From a bacterium (lineage in GTDB: Bacteria > Bacteroidota > Bacteroidia > Cytophagales > Cyclobacteriaceae): DNA of 64,000 bases. Shown one piece after another: positions 53,504 to 62,319 of this stretch (positions within the stretch are counted from its first letter, which is position 1; every line of letters begins with the position of its first letter). Below the pieces are notes generated by a model. The model saw nothing but the letters and a program-made list of their open reading frames with translations, had not been told where the DNA came from and ran no database searches. The stretch lies in NCBI GenBank assembly GCA_024743255.1, contig JANSWY010000002.1, positions 124,001 to 188,000 of the forward strand, given 5' to 3'. Position numbers and translations under genes: made by a program.

Positions 53504-54731
53504 TAATCAGAAACTATCTGATATTTTTAAAACTGAGTACAGTAATTTGATAGCTGTACTCAGTAACTACTATGGTGTAAATGATCTGCAGCTAGCTGAA
53601 GACATAGTCTCAGAAACCTTTGTCAAAGCCATGAAATCCTGGTCTCACAAAGGAATACCTCAATATCCAAGAGCATGGCTAAGGAAGGTTGCTCAGAACC
53701 TTTATTTTGAGGGAATTCGCAGACAGAAAATATTTGATGATAAAATTAGCAGGGAACTAAAAGAAGATCGCCTAGACTTTGACACAGTTGATATAACAGA
53801 GAAAATCATTGAAGATAGCCAGCTCAGGATGATTTTTGTACTCTGTGATCCTCGACTCAATCGTGAGTCTCAGCTATGTATAGCACTTCGCATTCTTTGT
53901 GGCTTTAGCACAGATGAGATATCGAAAGCTTTGCTATCGAACAAAGAGTCGATCAACAAGAAACTGTATAGAGCTAAAAAGACACTTAAGAGCCAATTGA
54001 GCTTGCAGGTTGAGTTGATGGAAGAGGATTATCAGGAAAGGCTTGATAATGTGTTAAGAGTGATTTATTTACTCTTTAATGAAGGGTATTATAGTAGTAC
54101 GATTGAAGAGGAAATACGCCATGATCTATGTTGGGAGGCGATGCGTTTAGGTATTTTCTTATCCAACCAACAACACTTCCAGGTATATCATGTACAGGCG
54201 CTGGTTTCTTTAATGTGTTTTCATGCGTCAAGATTCAAAGCAAGACTATCTGGTGAATCTGGAAATCTTTTATATGATGAACAGGACAAGTCACAATGGG
54301 ATGTTGCGCTTATTAAGAAAGGACGTCAATATCTAAACTTGGCATCAAGGGATCAGAAAGTTTCCAAATATCATGTAGAGGCCACTATCGCTTTTTGGCA
54401 TACACAGGAAGACGAACAGAAATGGGAGCACATTCTAATGCTATACAATAAGCTCCTGACAATAGAATATTCACCAATCATAGCCATGAATCATTCTTAT
54501 GCCTTAGCCAAAGCTCAATCACCTAAGTTGGCTATTGAGGCAGCTCTAAAGCTGGATCTTGTGGATAATGTTCATTATTTCTGTTTAATGGCCGAATTGT
54601 ACAAAATGGCTAACGAGTCTCAGCAAGAGGTATTGTACCTGAACGAAGCGCTTAAATTGGCAAATAAAGAAAACCAAAAGACCTTGATTCAGAGGAAGCT
54701 TGAGAGTGCTTTGTTGGGAGGAATGTGGTGA
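53496..54731 (+). CDS. ECF42-like RNA polymerase sigma factor with C-terminal helical extension
   Basis: 411 residues. Region 2 contains A-E-D-I-V-S-E-T-F-V-K-A and P-R-A-W-L-R-K-V-A-Q-N; region 4 contains L-C-G-F-S-T-D-E-I-S-K-A-L-L and S-I-N-K-K-L-Y-R-A-K. A long C-terminal extension (about 180-411, L-F-N-E-G-Y-Y-S then TPR-like helices ending E-S-A-L-L-G) is the hallmark of this ECF group, which has no anti-sigma factor and is thought to be controlled through the extension. It overlaps the DGPF gene. Confidence 0.9.
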   Translation: MIDNQKLSDIFKTEYSNLIAVLSNYYGVNDLQLAEDIVSETFVKAMKSWSHKGIPQYPRAWLRKVAQNLYFEGIRRQKIFDDKISRELKEDRLDFDTVDITEKIIEDSQLRMIFVLCDPRLNRESQLCIALRILCGFSTDEISKALLSNKESINKKLYRAKKTLKSQLSLQVELMEEDYQERLDNVLRVIYLLFNEGYYSSTIEEEIRHDLCWEAMRLGIFLSNQQHFQVYHVQALVSLMCFHASRFKARLSGESGNLLYDEQDKSQWDVALIKKGRQYLNLASRDQKVSKYHVEATIAFWHTQEDEQKWEHILMLYNKLLTIEYSPIIAMNHSYALAKAQSPKLAIEAALKLDLVDNVHYFCLMAELYKMANESQQEVLYLNEALKLANKENQKTLIQRKLESALLGGMW

Positions 54732-54748
54732 TTGGAATGTAGACGCAG

Positions 54749-54776
54749 AAGAAATACCTATAATTGGGTATTTCTT
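54749..54776. terminator. Hairpin after the sigma factor gene, repeated at 45753
   Basis: AAGAAATACC (54749-54758) and GGTATTTCTT (54767-54776) are a perfect 10-bp stem with an 8-base loop, 17 bp after the sigma gene stop. Nearly the same sequence occurs at 45753-45779. Confidence 0.6.
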
Positions 54777-54846
54777 TGATCTAAACTAACAATTACATTA
54801 GCCGATATACTGAGTAGTTAGATATAGCACCTAATAAATTATTGAA

Positions 54847-56337
54847 ATGAGGTTTATTTGTTTCCTTTTGTTATTCCTTAGCATTTATTCTGCAAACGGG
54901 CAAAGAGAATTACCCCAACTCACCGATCGAACGGGTAAAGTTTATGGTATATACAGGATGAATAATTACACTGGAACATTTGAGAAATATAGGACCGATT
55001 CAATAGTCATTGATTTCAATGACAGCTACTATATTGCAGCAACACCTGTAACTTCAAACCTAGAAATTAGGCCTAAAAGTATCATTTGGACGCCTGGTCT
55101 TAGAGATAAAACTTTTCCACTGTACGTAGATATTTATACTGAAGCAGGGGATAGCTTGGTTCAAAGGGGAGTGCCAATTGAAATGCGGGTAGCGCAAAAT
55201 ATTAAACCCAAAAGACATTTTACTGTTCTCCAGCAAACCAAGGTTTTTAACCAACCGTTAGTGATAGATTTTAAAGACTACTTTAGTGACCCAAACGGTG
55301 ATGAATTGACTTTCGGATGGAAGAGAAATACTGGAGGTCTGCCTGATATTGAAGATGGAATTTTAACATTAGACTCTGCATTTGTTTGTACAGGGTGTGA
55401 GAATAATCGGACAATAAACCAAGTGTGGGCTTATGATAGTTTAGAGCAGGACCACATGACTGTTTCATTAAAATTTACTCAAAACAGTAGCCCGGTTTTT
55501 AACCCAACCCCAACAAGAGATACAATATTTGTGGAATATCCATTCGAGGAAGGTAGTTCAGTACGAATTGGAGTCCAAACGCTCAATCCAACCCATAGAA
55601 TAAGTATTCTCGACCAATCAATACTCACCTATGATCCTATGGAAAAAGTCTTTAAAGGAAATTTGGGATATAATTTTGCAATAAAACAAACAGAAGCGGA
55701 TCTAAGCAAAACTATAAATATTAGTAATGAAATAACTGCAGTATCTACAACAGGTTCTGAGATTAGAAGGGTGACTCTCCATTGGAAAATCAAGCCTATC
55801 ATACCTGATTCTATGAAAGCCGTGTATTCTTCTTTAGTTTCAAAGTCAAGAATTCTAAATAAAGAGTATTCCCGGATCGTGTCAAATCGGAGAACAATTT
55901 GCCTACAAGATCTTAGATCAATTTTCAGAGGGCAAAGAGCTCTAGCTGTTATGGACAGTGTACTGGAAGAGGAAGGTCTAGCACTTTTATTTAAAGAACC
56001 TACAGTTCTCATTACCAAGGAAATTGTAGATAAGATGGTGGGCCTTTTGCAGAACTTCAATAGTCAGAACCTTCGTGATGCAATCAACAATTACCAAGTC
56101 CTACTATTGAGTTATTCTAAAGTACATACTGACATTTATAAATTTTATGAGGCTTACCCGGAGTATACATTTGAAAACAAGTACTTCGTCAATAGTAATC
56201 TTGCTGAAATGCAAAGACTTTACTACCAAATTGAAAGAGAGGTAGAAGCAGCAATAAATGGTTTTCAATCGCACTACGCAATAAAGCCAAGTGCAAGAGA
56301 ATTGGAGAATGTGCTGTTTCCTCTTGATGGAGAATAA
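54847..56337 (+). CDS. Secreted cadherin-like protein of unknown function
   Basis: 496 residues with a signal peptide ending A-N-G-Q. The first half is beta-rich, with a V-I-D-F-K-D-Y-F-S-D-P-N-G-D-E-L-T-F block typical of cadherin-like domains near 140-160. The second half (about 320-496) is helical and charged with repeated N-Y, Y-Y-Q motifs. No sorting domain or catalytic motif is seen. The end of the gene abuts a truncated decarboxylase fragment after 15 bp. Confidence 0.6.
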   Translation: MRFICFLLLFLSIYSANGQRELPQLTDRTGKVYGIYRMNNYTGTFEKYRTDSIVIDFNDSYYIAATPVTSNLEIRPKSIIWTPGLRDKTFPLYVDIYTEAGDSLVQRGVPIEMRVAQNIKPKRHFTVLQQTKVFNQPLVIDFKDYFSDPNGDELTFGWKRNTGGLPDIEDGILTLDSAFVCTGCENNRTINQVWAYDSLEQDHMTVSLKFTQNSSPVFNPTPTRDTIFVEYPFEEGSSVRIGVQTLNPTHRISILDQSILTYDPMEKVFKGNLGYNFAIKQTEADLSKTINISNEITAVSTTGSEIRRVTLHWKIKPIIPDSMKAVYSSLVSKSRILNKEYSRIVSNRRTICLQDLRSIFRGQRALAVMDSVLEEEGLALLFKEPTVLITKEIVDKMVGLLQNFNSQNLRDAINNYQVLLLSYSKVHTDIYKFYEAYPEYTFENKYFVNSNLAEMQRLYYQIEREVEAAINGFQSHYAIKPSARELENVLFPLDGE

Positions 56338-56352
56338 ATATTCCAACTAGGT

Positions 56353-56877
56353 ATGCCCGTTATCATGGGAACAAGCATTTTTTTAACATCCAAGAATGAT
56401 ATCCTTAGTAAAACATTCAGAATTACGACTGAATATATGCCTAAAGAGGCTGATATGCTCTCAATTACCGAACCTTTTAGCCATTCTATCCAATGGTCAA
56501 GAAGATTTATTGGTTTAAAAATTTACCTCTCGTTATTGTTCTATGGTTGGCAAGGGTATGAGCAAACCATCAATCATCAGGCAGAGATGGGGCAATATTT
56601 AAAAAATCAGTTATTAAAAAGTGGTTGGCTTATTAAAAACAATACAGACTTGCCGGTTGTGTGTTTTACAAAAGCAGAATTTGAAACAAATTTAAATTTC
56701 ACGGAAGAAATATTGGATAAGGTTTTAGCAAAAGGTAAATCATGGTTGTCAGTTTACCCTATAAAAGGAACTCCCACTTTTAGGGCTTGTATTACAAACT
56801 ATAGTACTACTAAAACGGAAATCGATGAATTGGTTGATGAACTAAATGAAGAAGTTACAGCCTATGTTGGACAATAA
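56353..56877 (+). pseudogene. PLP-dependent decarboxylase, C-terminal fragment
   Basis: A 174-codon open frame corresponding to the C-terminal third of an aromatic-L-amino-acid-type group II decarboxylase. The clearest block is S-I-Q-W-S-R-R-F-I-G-L-K-I-Y-L, followed by G-W-x-G-Y-E and L-P-V-V-C-F-T. The N-terminal two thirds, including the PLP-binding lysine, are absent: the sequence 5' of it belongs to an unrelated secreted protein. It cannot be an active enzyme and is best read as a deletion remnant. Confidence 0.78.
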
Positions 56878-56882
56878 AAACA

Positions 56883-56985
56883 CATCAATATAATAAAGTA
56901 GCAGAGGCTATTGCATTTATAGAAGATAACCTCAGAGAACAGCCATCTTTAGTCCTTTTCATTTTCAAGGAATGGGTAGGCAAAC
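56883..56985 (+). pseudogene. Remnant of an Ada-type AraC/alkyltransferase gene
   Basis: Translating from 56883 gives Y-N-K-V-A-E-A-I-A-F-I-E-D-N-L-R-E-Q-P-S-L, the usual start of bifunctional AraC/methylated-DNA methyltransferase proteins. After a gap, S-P-F-H-F-Q appears in another frame (56951-56968) and E-W-V-G back in the first (56970-56981). In intact genes about 10 residues separate P-S-L from S-P-F-H-F-Q, so short deletions have broken it. No methyltransferase part follows. Confidence 0.65.
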
Positions 56986-57336
56986 GAAGAATGAGCCGGT
57001 GCGACAGACATAATATCAATTATATAATCTAAATAGCCTGATTCATGAATATGGCTCAAAAGCTCAATATCCTATTTTGTTATATGATGTCCTGCGTTAT
57101 GTTAATATAGCTTAGGTTCAAGGTTGGCAATTATAGCTTCGGTTCAGGGGCGGGATTAATAGTTTAGGGAAGGCCTATAACATCAATTAAAAACGATCAC
57201 TTCAATTCTTGGCAGGAATGAGCACTCTTTTGCCACTCGTCACGAGTGAGGAATTACCATGCCGCAGTGAGAGATATTGGACAGGAGGGCAGGAGAGTGG
57301 CAAATGTGTGTGGAAGAGGGGTAATATTTATTTGCT
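56986..57336. other. Non-coding, decayed region
   Basis: No ORF of note. It holds a 15-bp direct repeat, TATAGCTTAGGTTCA (57106) and TATAGCTTCGGTTCA (57132), and a 10-bp inverted repeat TTTGCCACTC (57229-57238) / GAGTGGCAAA (57295-57304) that encloses a smaller palindrome CACTCGT-C-ACGAGTG. It may be a MITE-like relic or structured spacer; I cannot name it. Confidence 0.4.
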
Positions 57337-57696
57337 TCAGAGTGATACGATCCTACACTGCTCAAATGCCATTTCCGGATAGGTTTCAAAAGTCCAATCA
57401 CTCAACGCTTTTAGTATAGGTAACAGCGCTTCTCCTTTTTCTGATAAAGAATACTCGACTCGGGGAGGCACTTCGGCATATCTTGTTCGAATTATCAAAC
57501 CATCCTCTTCTAATTCTTTCAACTGATCCGTCAATACCTTCTTGGAGATGGTTGGGGTATGAATAAGCAGCTTGCCAAATCGCATACTCCCATTAGCTAG
57601 TAAGTAAAGCAGGATGGGTTTCCACTTCCCACCGATGATGTTCATTGAGTGTACCAGTGAACACAAATTCGGATTATCAATCACTTTTCTTCCCAT
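57337..57696 (-). CDS. HxlR-family transcriptional regulator
   Basis: 119 residues. The family pattern is complete: C-S-L-V-H-S-M-N-I-I-G-G-K-W-K-P-I-L-L, then R-F-G-K-L, I-S-K-K-V-L-T-D-Q-L-K-E-L-E-E-D-G-L-I and V-E-Y-S-L-S-E-K-G. The N-terminal Cys (N-P-N-C-?-type position, C12 in N-L-C-S-L) is where HypR/YodB-type members sense electrophiles or oxidants. It is divergent from the mdaB operon across a 108-bp spacer with a strong palindrome. Confidence 0.92.
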   Translation of the reverse strand: MGRKVIDNPNLCSLVHSMNIIGGKWKPILLYLLANGSMRFGKLLIHTPTISKKVLTDQLKELEEDGLIIRTRYAEVPPRVEYSLSEKGEALLPILKALSDWTFETYPEMAFEQCRIVSL

Positions 57697-57752
57697 AAGT
57701 CACCTTTTGGTTACCACTATTTTCAGTGTATTTCTTTCATTTGGTAACAAAT

Positions 57753-57772
57753 ATAAACTATTGATAGTTTAT
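57753..57772. promoter_or_regulatory. Candidate HxlR operator
   Basis: ATAAACTAT-TG-ATAGTTTAT is a perfect inverted repeat with 9-bp arms and a 2-base centre, 33 bp before the mdaB ATG. AAACTATTGA also recurs at 57778-57787. A GGTTACC / GGTAAC pair lies nearer the regulator (57709-57715, 57743-57748). The position between divergent regulator and operon fits an HxlR site. Confidence 0.65.
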
Positions 57773-57804
57773 TTGCGAAACTATTGAGAATAATTAACAA
57801 GTAA

Positions 57805-58398
57805 ATGAAGAAAATACTCATTATTAATGGGCACCAGTATTACCCATTTGCAGAAGGAAAGCTGAATCAGGCACTGATCGATAGGGCCACATCAATGCTT
57901 GGCGAGGAAGACTTTGATATTAAGACTACAGTAACTGAAAATGCATATGACGTAGATGAGGAAGTTGAAAAATTTAGATGGGCTGACATTGTATTGCTTC
58001 AGACACCTCTCAATTGGATGGGTGTCACATGGAGTTTTAAAAAGTACCTGGACGAAGTGTTGACGACCGGCATGATGGGCAAAATGTCAAATGGTGATGG
58101 CAGAACAGAAGAAGCACCGAAAAAAAATTACGGACTGGGAGGTCTACTCAAAGGGAAGTATATGATGTCAGTGACGGCCAATGCCCCAAAAGAAGCATTC
58201 AATGATCCAAACGAGAAATTTTTCAATGGACTAAGTGAAGATGAATTGCTAAGACCAATGCATTTGAATTTTAAATGGTTTGGCCTGGAGCCGCTAAAGA
58301 CCTTTTTCGCTTACGATGTGATGAAAAACCCAGAAGTGGATAATGATTTCGTCCGATTTGAAAAACATATAAAAGAAGAATTAATCCAAAAAATATAG
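57805..58398 (+). CDS. mdaB: MdaB-type NAD(P)H:quinone oxidoreductase
   Basis: 197 residues. A flavodoxin-fold quinone reductase: I-I-N-G-H-Q start, L-N-Q-A-L-I-D-R-A, W-A-D-I-V-L-L-Q-T-P-L-N-W-M and G-L-G-G-L-L-K-G-K-Y, all typical of the MdaB family that reduces quinones by two electrons with FAD. It is the first gene after the HxlR operator; the next gene starts 2 bp after its stop. Confidence 0.85.
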   Translation: MKKILIINGHQYYPFAEGKLNQALIDRATSMLGEEDFDIKTTVTENAYDVDEEVEKFRWADIVLLQTPLNWMGVTWSFKKYLDEVLTTGMMGKMSNGDGRTEEAPKKNYGLGGLLKGKYMMSVTANAPKEAFNDPNEKFFNGLSEDELLRPMHLNFKWFGLEPLKTFFAYDVMKNPEVDNDFVRFEKHIKEELIQKI

Positions 58399-58400
58399 AA

Positions 58401-59060
58401 ATGGAATTACAACAAAGTCTTGACAAATTAAAAGAGAGAATTGAAGGAAGTATGCCAGCTAATTATGTGGATATCATGCATGATTCGACTAGGAAACTGG
58501 AAGCATCTGGTATTGGTGATCGCATATTAAAAGTTGGAGACCAGGCCCCTTCATTCGAGTTGAAGAATCAAAATGGTGAATTGGTATCTAGCCAAACACT
58601 TCTGGAAAATGGACCATTGGTGATCACTTTTTACAGGGGCGTCTGGTGTCCCTACTGCAATACTGATTTAGGGTATTTGAAGAGGTTTGAGGAGCAAATG
58701 AAGGAATTGGGAGCGACCATGCTCAGTATTTCACCACAGCTCAGTTTTCATAACCAACAGATCATACAGCAGCAGCGATTAGGATTTGATTTACTAAGCG
58801 ATAATGGAAATAATGTTGCAGCTGAGTTTGGTCTTCGTTGGGAAATGGTTGATCCGCTTAAATCATTATACAACGATGTGTTTGGTATAAATCTACAAAC
58901 TTACAATGGGGAGGATTCTTGGACACTACCAGTACCTGCCAGATTTATCATTGGCACAGATGGCTTAATTAAGTATGCTGAGTATTCAGTTGATTATACA
59001 AAGCGTCCTAATCCGGACGTGTTGGTTGAGGAATTGGAAAAATTGACCGCCATACAATGA
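58401..59060 (+). CDS. Peroxiredoxin-like (AhpC/TSA) protein
   Basis: 219 residues. Thioredoxin-fold AhpC/TSA domain with F-Y-R-G-V-W-C83-P-Y-C86, then T-M-L-S-I-S-P and late G-T-D-G-L-I-K. The C-P-Y-C pair is typical of the 'peroxiredoxin-like' subfamily of cytosolic thiol peroxidases. It is 2 bp from mdaB and overlaps the oxygenase gene by 4 bp (ATGA), so it is in the operon. Confidence 0.88.
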   Translation: MELQQSLDKLKERIEGSMPANYVDIMHDSTRKLEASGIGDRILKVGDQAPSFELKNQNGELVSSQTLLENGPLVITFYRGVWCPYCNTDLGYLKRFEEQMKELGATMLSISPQLSFHNQQIIQQQRLGFDLLSDNGNNVAAEFGLRWEMVDPLKSLYNDVFGINLQTYNGEDSWTLPVPARFIIGTDGLIKYAEYSVDYTKRPNPDVLVEELEKLTAIQ

Positions 59061-59839
59061 TTACTTTAGAACAAAAAGCTGTCGGAAAGGACAGCTTTTA
59101 CATTGTTACTCGCGAGAGTGGGTTTCACAACCCGTCATTGCCCACTTGGACGGACAATCTTCAAAAGGAGCAGGTTTTTGATGCGGAATTTGACAAGTCG
59201 AAGGTAGAACGAGTGGACCTTCCTGAAGTGCCTGGGGCATTCCAATTGCTGAACGTACTGAATGAAGAGGAAACCCAGCGGATCATTGATATTTCCGAAA
59301 TGCTTGGATATGATGAGGACTCACCGGTTTCATTACCACATGATGTGCGTCATAATGAAAACTTTAATTGGGTTGTGAGTGAGGCGATAGACAAAACCAT
59401 TTGGGATCGATCGGGGCATTTAGTGAATGAAGTTTGGCAAGGAGAGGCAGCTCAGGGAATCAATGCCAGATTTAGGTTTTACAAATACAAGGAGGGAGAT
59501 TTTTTCAAAGTTCATACCGATGGAGCATGGCCAGGCAGTAGGGTAATTGATGGAAAGCTGGTGCCGAATGCTTACGAGGGTCTGTATAGTCAATACACCT
59601 TTTTGATTCTCCTGAATGATGATTTCGATGGTGGAGCTACTGAATTTATGGTGAGTCAATCTGACCCATCCAAGCCAGCCAGAGAGGAGGGCGATATGCA
59701 GGTAGTTAAGGTGAGAACGCCACGTGGAGGTGTGCTTTGTTTTCCACATGGCACGCACCCACTGCATTGCCTGCATTCGAGTGAAGAGATCACAAGGGGA
59801 ACAAAATATATTATCAGAACAGACATCCTATTTGGATAA
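59057..59839 (+). CDS. 2-oxoglutarate/Fe(II) dioxygenase, prolyl 4-hydroxylase type
   Basis: 260 residues. The double-stranded beta-helix is clear: R-F-R-F-Y-K-Y, iron ligands His153-T-Asp155, a strand with L-I-L-L-N-D-D-F-D-G-G-A-T-E-F, and the distal His240 followed by G-T-K-Y-I-I-R-T-D, where the Arg binds 2-oxoglutarate. Substrate is unknown. Finding it between a peroxiredoxin and an aldehyde dehydrogenase is unusual. Start and stop overlap both neighbours. Confidence 0.85.
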   Translation: MITLEQKAVGKDSFYIVTRESGFHNPSLPTWTDNLQKEQVFDAEFDKSKVERVDLPEVPGAFQLLNVLNEEETQRIIDISEMLGYDEDSPVSLPHDVRHNENFNWVVSEAIDKTIWDRSGHLVNEVWQGEAAQGINARFRFYKYKEGDFFKVHTDGAWPGSRVIDGKLVPNAYEGLYSQYTFLILLNDDFDGGATEFMVSQSDPSKPAREEGDMQVVKVRTPRGGVLCFPHGTHPLHCLHSSEEITRGTKYIIRTDILFG

Positions 59840-61164
59840 TGGAAAAGACGATCAAATCTTATAACCCAGCAACAGGAGAAATAGTAGGAGAGGTACAGAT
59901 CACTCCCATAGAGCGGATTCCTGAAATCATGCATAAATCGCATGATGCTCAGTCAAAATGGAAAAAGCTGACGGTGGATGAGCGAATTGATTATTTGGAT
60001 CGCGCAACTCAGAATGCAGCTCCATTCTCACAGGAGCTCATTGAATTGTTGAGTCGTGAAATGGGGAAGGATCTTGGGAGATCTACTGGTGAGGTGCATG
60101 GCGTGATAGGGGGTACTTCCTATATGGCTGCCGAAGTGAAAAAAGCACTAGTACCGCAGCAGTCTGTGGGAGGTACCATTCACTATGATCCATTGGGTGT
60201 TGTGGCTGTTATTTCGCCTTGGAATTACCCGCTGGCCATGTTCAATAATTTGATGATTCCGGCACTGGTAGCTGGCAACACAGTGGTGCTAAAACCCTCA
60301 GAGGAGACACCAATGGTGGCGGAGCGCTACATCGAATTGCTCAATGAAGTATTACCGCAAAACGTTCTGCAAATTGTGCATGGAAGAAGAGAAGTGGGAA
60401 AAGCATTGGTAGATGCGGATGTACAAATGATTGCATTCACAGGTTCTCAGGCAGCAGGAAGAGATATCATGCAAAGAGCGGCCAAGGGTATAAAACGGCT
60501 GGTGATGGAGTTGGGAGGAAATGATCCAATGATCGTGCTGCCAGATGCGGACATGCGGCACGCAGCGCGCTATGCAGTAGCTGCCTCACTTGAAAACTCT
60601 GGGCAAATGTGTACTTCTACCGAAAGAATCTATGTGCATAGTAGCATCAAAAAGGCATTTGAGGAAGAAGTAATCAGGGTTGCTTCTCAGTATCATACGG
60701 GCCCATGGGATGATGAGCGAACTCAGGTATTTCCAATTATCAATGAAAAGCAGCGAAGCAAAATCATCGATCATATTCAGAATGCGATAGATCAAGGCGC
60801 AAAAGTGCTACTGGGTGGGACTAAGCATCCAGACCGGTACATCGAACCAACTGTTTTGACGGATGTGTCAGAAGCCGCATTGATGTCGAAAGAAGAAACT
60901 TTTGGGCCTGTGGTTAGCATTTCTGGGTACGAAACAAAAGAGGAAGCCATAGCAAGAGCCAACAACAGTATATATGGTTTAGGTGCTTCGGTTTTTGGTA
61001 AGGAAGGAGTGGAGGAGGTTGCTAAACAACTAGAAGCTGGCATGGTTGGGATCAACAAAACGGCTGGTTCCAGTCCCTGGGTGGGTGCCAAGCAAAGTGG
61101 TTTTGGCTATCATGGCTCGATCGATGGGCACAGACAATTCACACAAGTGAAGGTGATTTCTTAA
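59839..61164 (+). CDS. NAD(P)-dependent aldehyde dehydrogenase
   Basis: 441 residues. P-W-N-Y-P-L, V-L-K-P-S-E (cofactor Lys), F-T-G-S (Rossmann turn), general-base Glu224 in M-E-L-G-G and catalytic Cys258 in G-Q-M-C-T-S are all present. The length is somewhat short for the superfamily, like succinate-semialdehyde-type members. It oxidises an aldehyde to a carboxylate; the aldehyde is unknown but probably reactive, given the context. Overlaps the oxygenase stop by one base. Confidence 0.9.
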   Translation: MEKTIKSYNPATGEIVGEVQITPIERIPEIMHKSHDAQSKWKKLTVDERIDYLDRATQNAAPFSQELIELLSREMGKDLGRSTGEVHGVIGGTSYMAAEVKKALVPQQSVGGTIHYDPLGVVAVISPWNYPLAMFNNLMIPALVAGNTVVLKPSEETPMVAERYIELLNEVLPQNVLQIVHGRREVGKALVDADVQMIAFTGSQAAGRDIMQRAAKGIKRLVMELGGNDPMIVLPDADMRHAARYAVAASLENSGQMCTSTERIYVHSSIKKAFEEEVIRVASQYHTGPWDDERTQVFPIINEKQRSKIIDHIQNAIDQGAKVLLGGTKHPDRYIEPTVLTDVSEAALMSKEETFGPVVSISGYETKEEAIARANNSIYGLGASVFGKEGVEEVAKQLEAGMVGINKTAGSSPWVGAKQSGFGYHGSIDGHRQFTQVKVIS

Positions 61165-61185
61165 TTATTCAAATTCATACAAACG

Positions 61186-62268
61186 ATGTACGTAAAAAGA
61201 AACTATTCTGTAAAAGTTATGCTCTCCTGGACGCGTAGATACATCTACAAGTTCATTTTGATAGCCGCTATCCCGACCTTTTTATATGAGGTGTTCGATT
61301 GGAAATTCCTCTACCTCCCGTGGTTGCCCATTGCATTGGTCGGTAGTGCGCTGGCATTCATTGTCAGTTTTAAAAATAATGCCTCGTATGGCAGGTTGTG
61401 GGAAGCTAGACAGGTGTGGGGTGGCATTGTCAACACCTCTCGCTCACTGGCTATGATGATGAATGATTTCATTACAAATCAACATGCAAAAGAAAAATAC
61501 AATGATGAAAAGCTTTTTGGCATTCGAAAGGAGCTAATCATGAGGCATGTGGCGTGGATGACGGCTCTAAGACACGCACTGAGGGCACCAAAGCCTTGGG
61601 AAATGTCTAGTGTCAATAGCTCAGATAAAGAGTATATGCGTGATGTGAAAATTAGCGAGCGTGATCACACGTTGGAGGAAGAGCTGGAAGGGTATTTATC
61701 ACAAGAGGATAAGCAATACGTATTGAGTAAAGCCAACAAGCAAGCAGCATGTCTGAACCTTCAGTCAAAGCAGCTCAGGTCACTTCAAGAAAGCGGCCAT
61801 ATTTGGGAATTCTCATTTCTTGAAATAGAAAGCCAGATCGTTGAGCTATTTACGCAGCAGGGAAAACTTGAGCGAATCAAAAATTTTCCCTATCCACGGC
61901 AATTTGCAACGCTCAACTTGTTCTTCGTTTGGATTTTCATTTTCCTGCTCCCATTTGGAATCATCAATGTATTTGATGATATAGGAATGAATATTATCGA
62001 CTCATATGATCAGCCTTCAGCGGCTATTCAGATGATAGGAAATGGGTTTGTATGGTTATCGATTCCCTTTAGTGTGATCGTATCCTGGATTTTCCATACG
62101 ATGGAACGGATAGGTGAAGTATCCGAGAACCCTTTTGAAGGAATAGCTAACGATGTACCCATCACCACCATGGCAAGAGGTATAGAAATAGACATACGCC
62201 AAATGATTGGAGATAACCCTGATACAATACCAGAACCAATTTCCGAGCAAAAGGGTATCCAGATGTAA
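61186..62268 (+). CDS. Bestrophin-family (UPF0187) anion channel
   Basis: 360 residues. The N-terminal M-Y-V-K-R-N-Y, S-W-T-R-R-Y, then F-K-N-N-A-S-Y-G-R-L-W-E-A-R and V-W-G-G-I-V-N-T-S-R are the bacterial bestrophin signature. Two membrane-helix pairs are visible (about 20-65 and 240-300), the second holding P-Y-P-R-Q-F-A. It should form a pentameric anion or cation channel. It follows the dehydrogenase by 21 bp. Confidence 0.88.
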   Translation: MYVKRNYSVKVMLSWTRRYIYKFILIAAIPTFLYEVFDWKFLYLPWLPIALVGSALAFIVSFKNNASYGRLWEARQVWGGIVNTSRSLAMMMNDFITNQHAKEKYNDEKLFGIRKELIMRHVAWMTALRHALRAPKPWEMSSVNSSDKEYMRDVKISERDHTLEEELEGYLSQEDKQYVLSKANKQAACLNLQSKQLRSLQESGHIWEFSFLEIESQIVELFTQQGKLERIKNFPYPRQFATLNLFFVWIFIFLLPFGIINVFDDIGMNIIDSYDQPSAAIQMIGNGFVWLSIPFSVIVSWIFHTMERIGEVSENPFEGIANDVPITTMARGIEIDIRQMIGDNPDTIPEPISEQKGIQM

Positions 62269-62319
62269 ATACTAACTACTGAGAGGTAGTGTGAACAATT
62301 GCCAACTTTAAATAATAGA

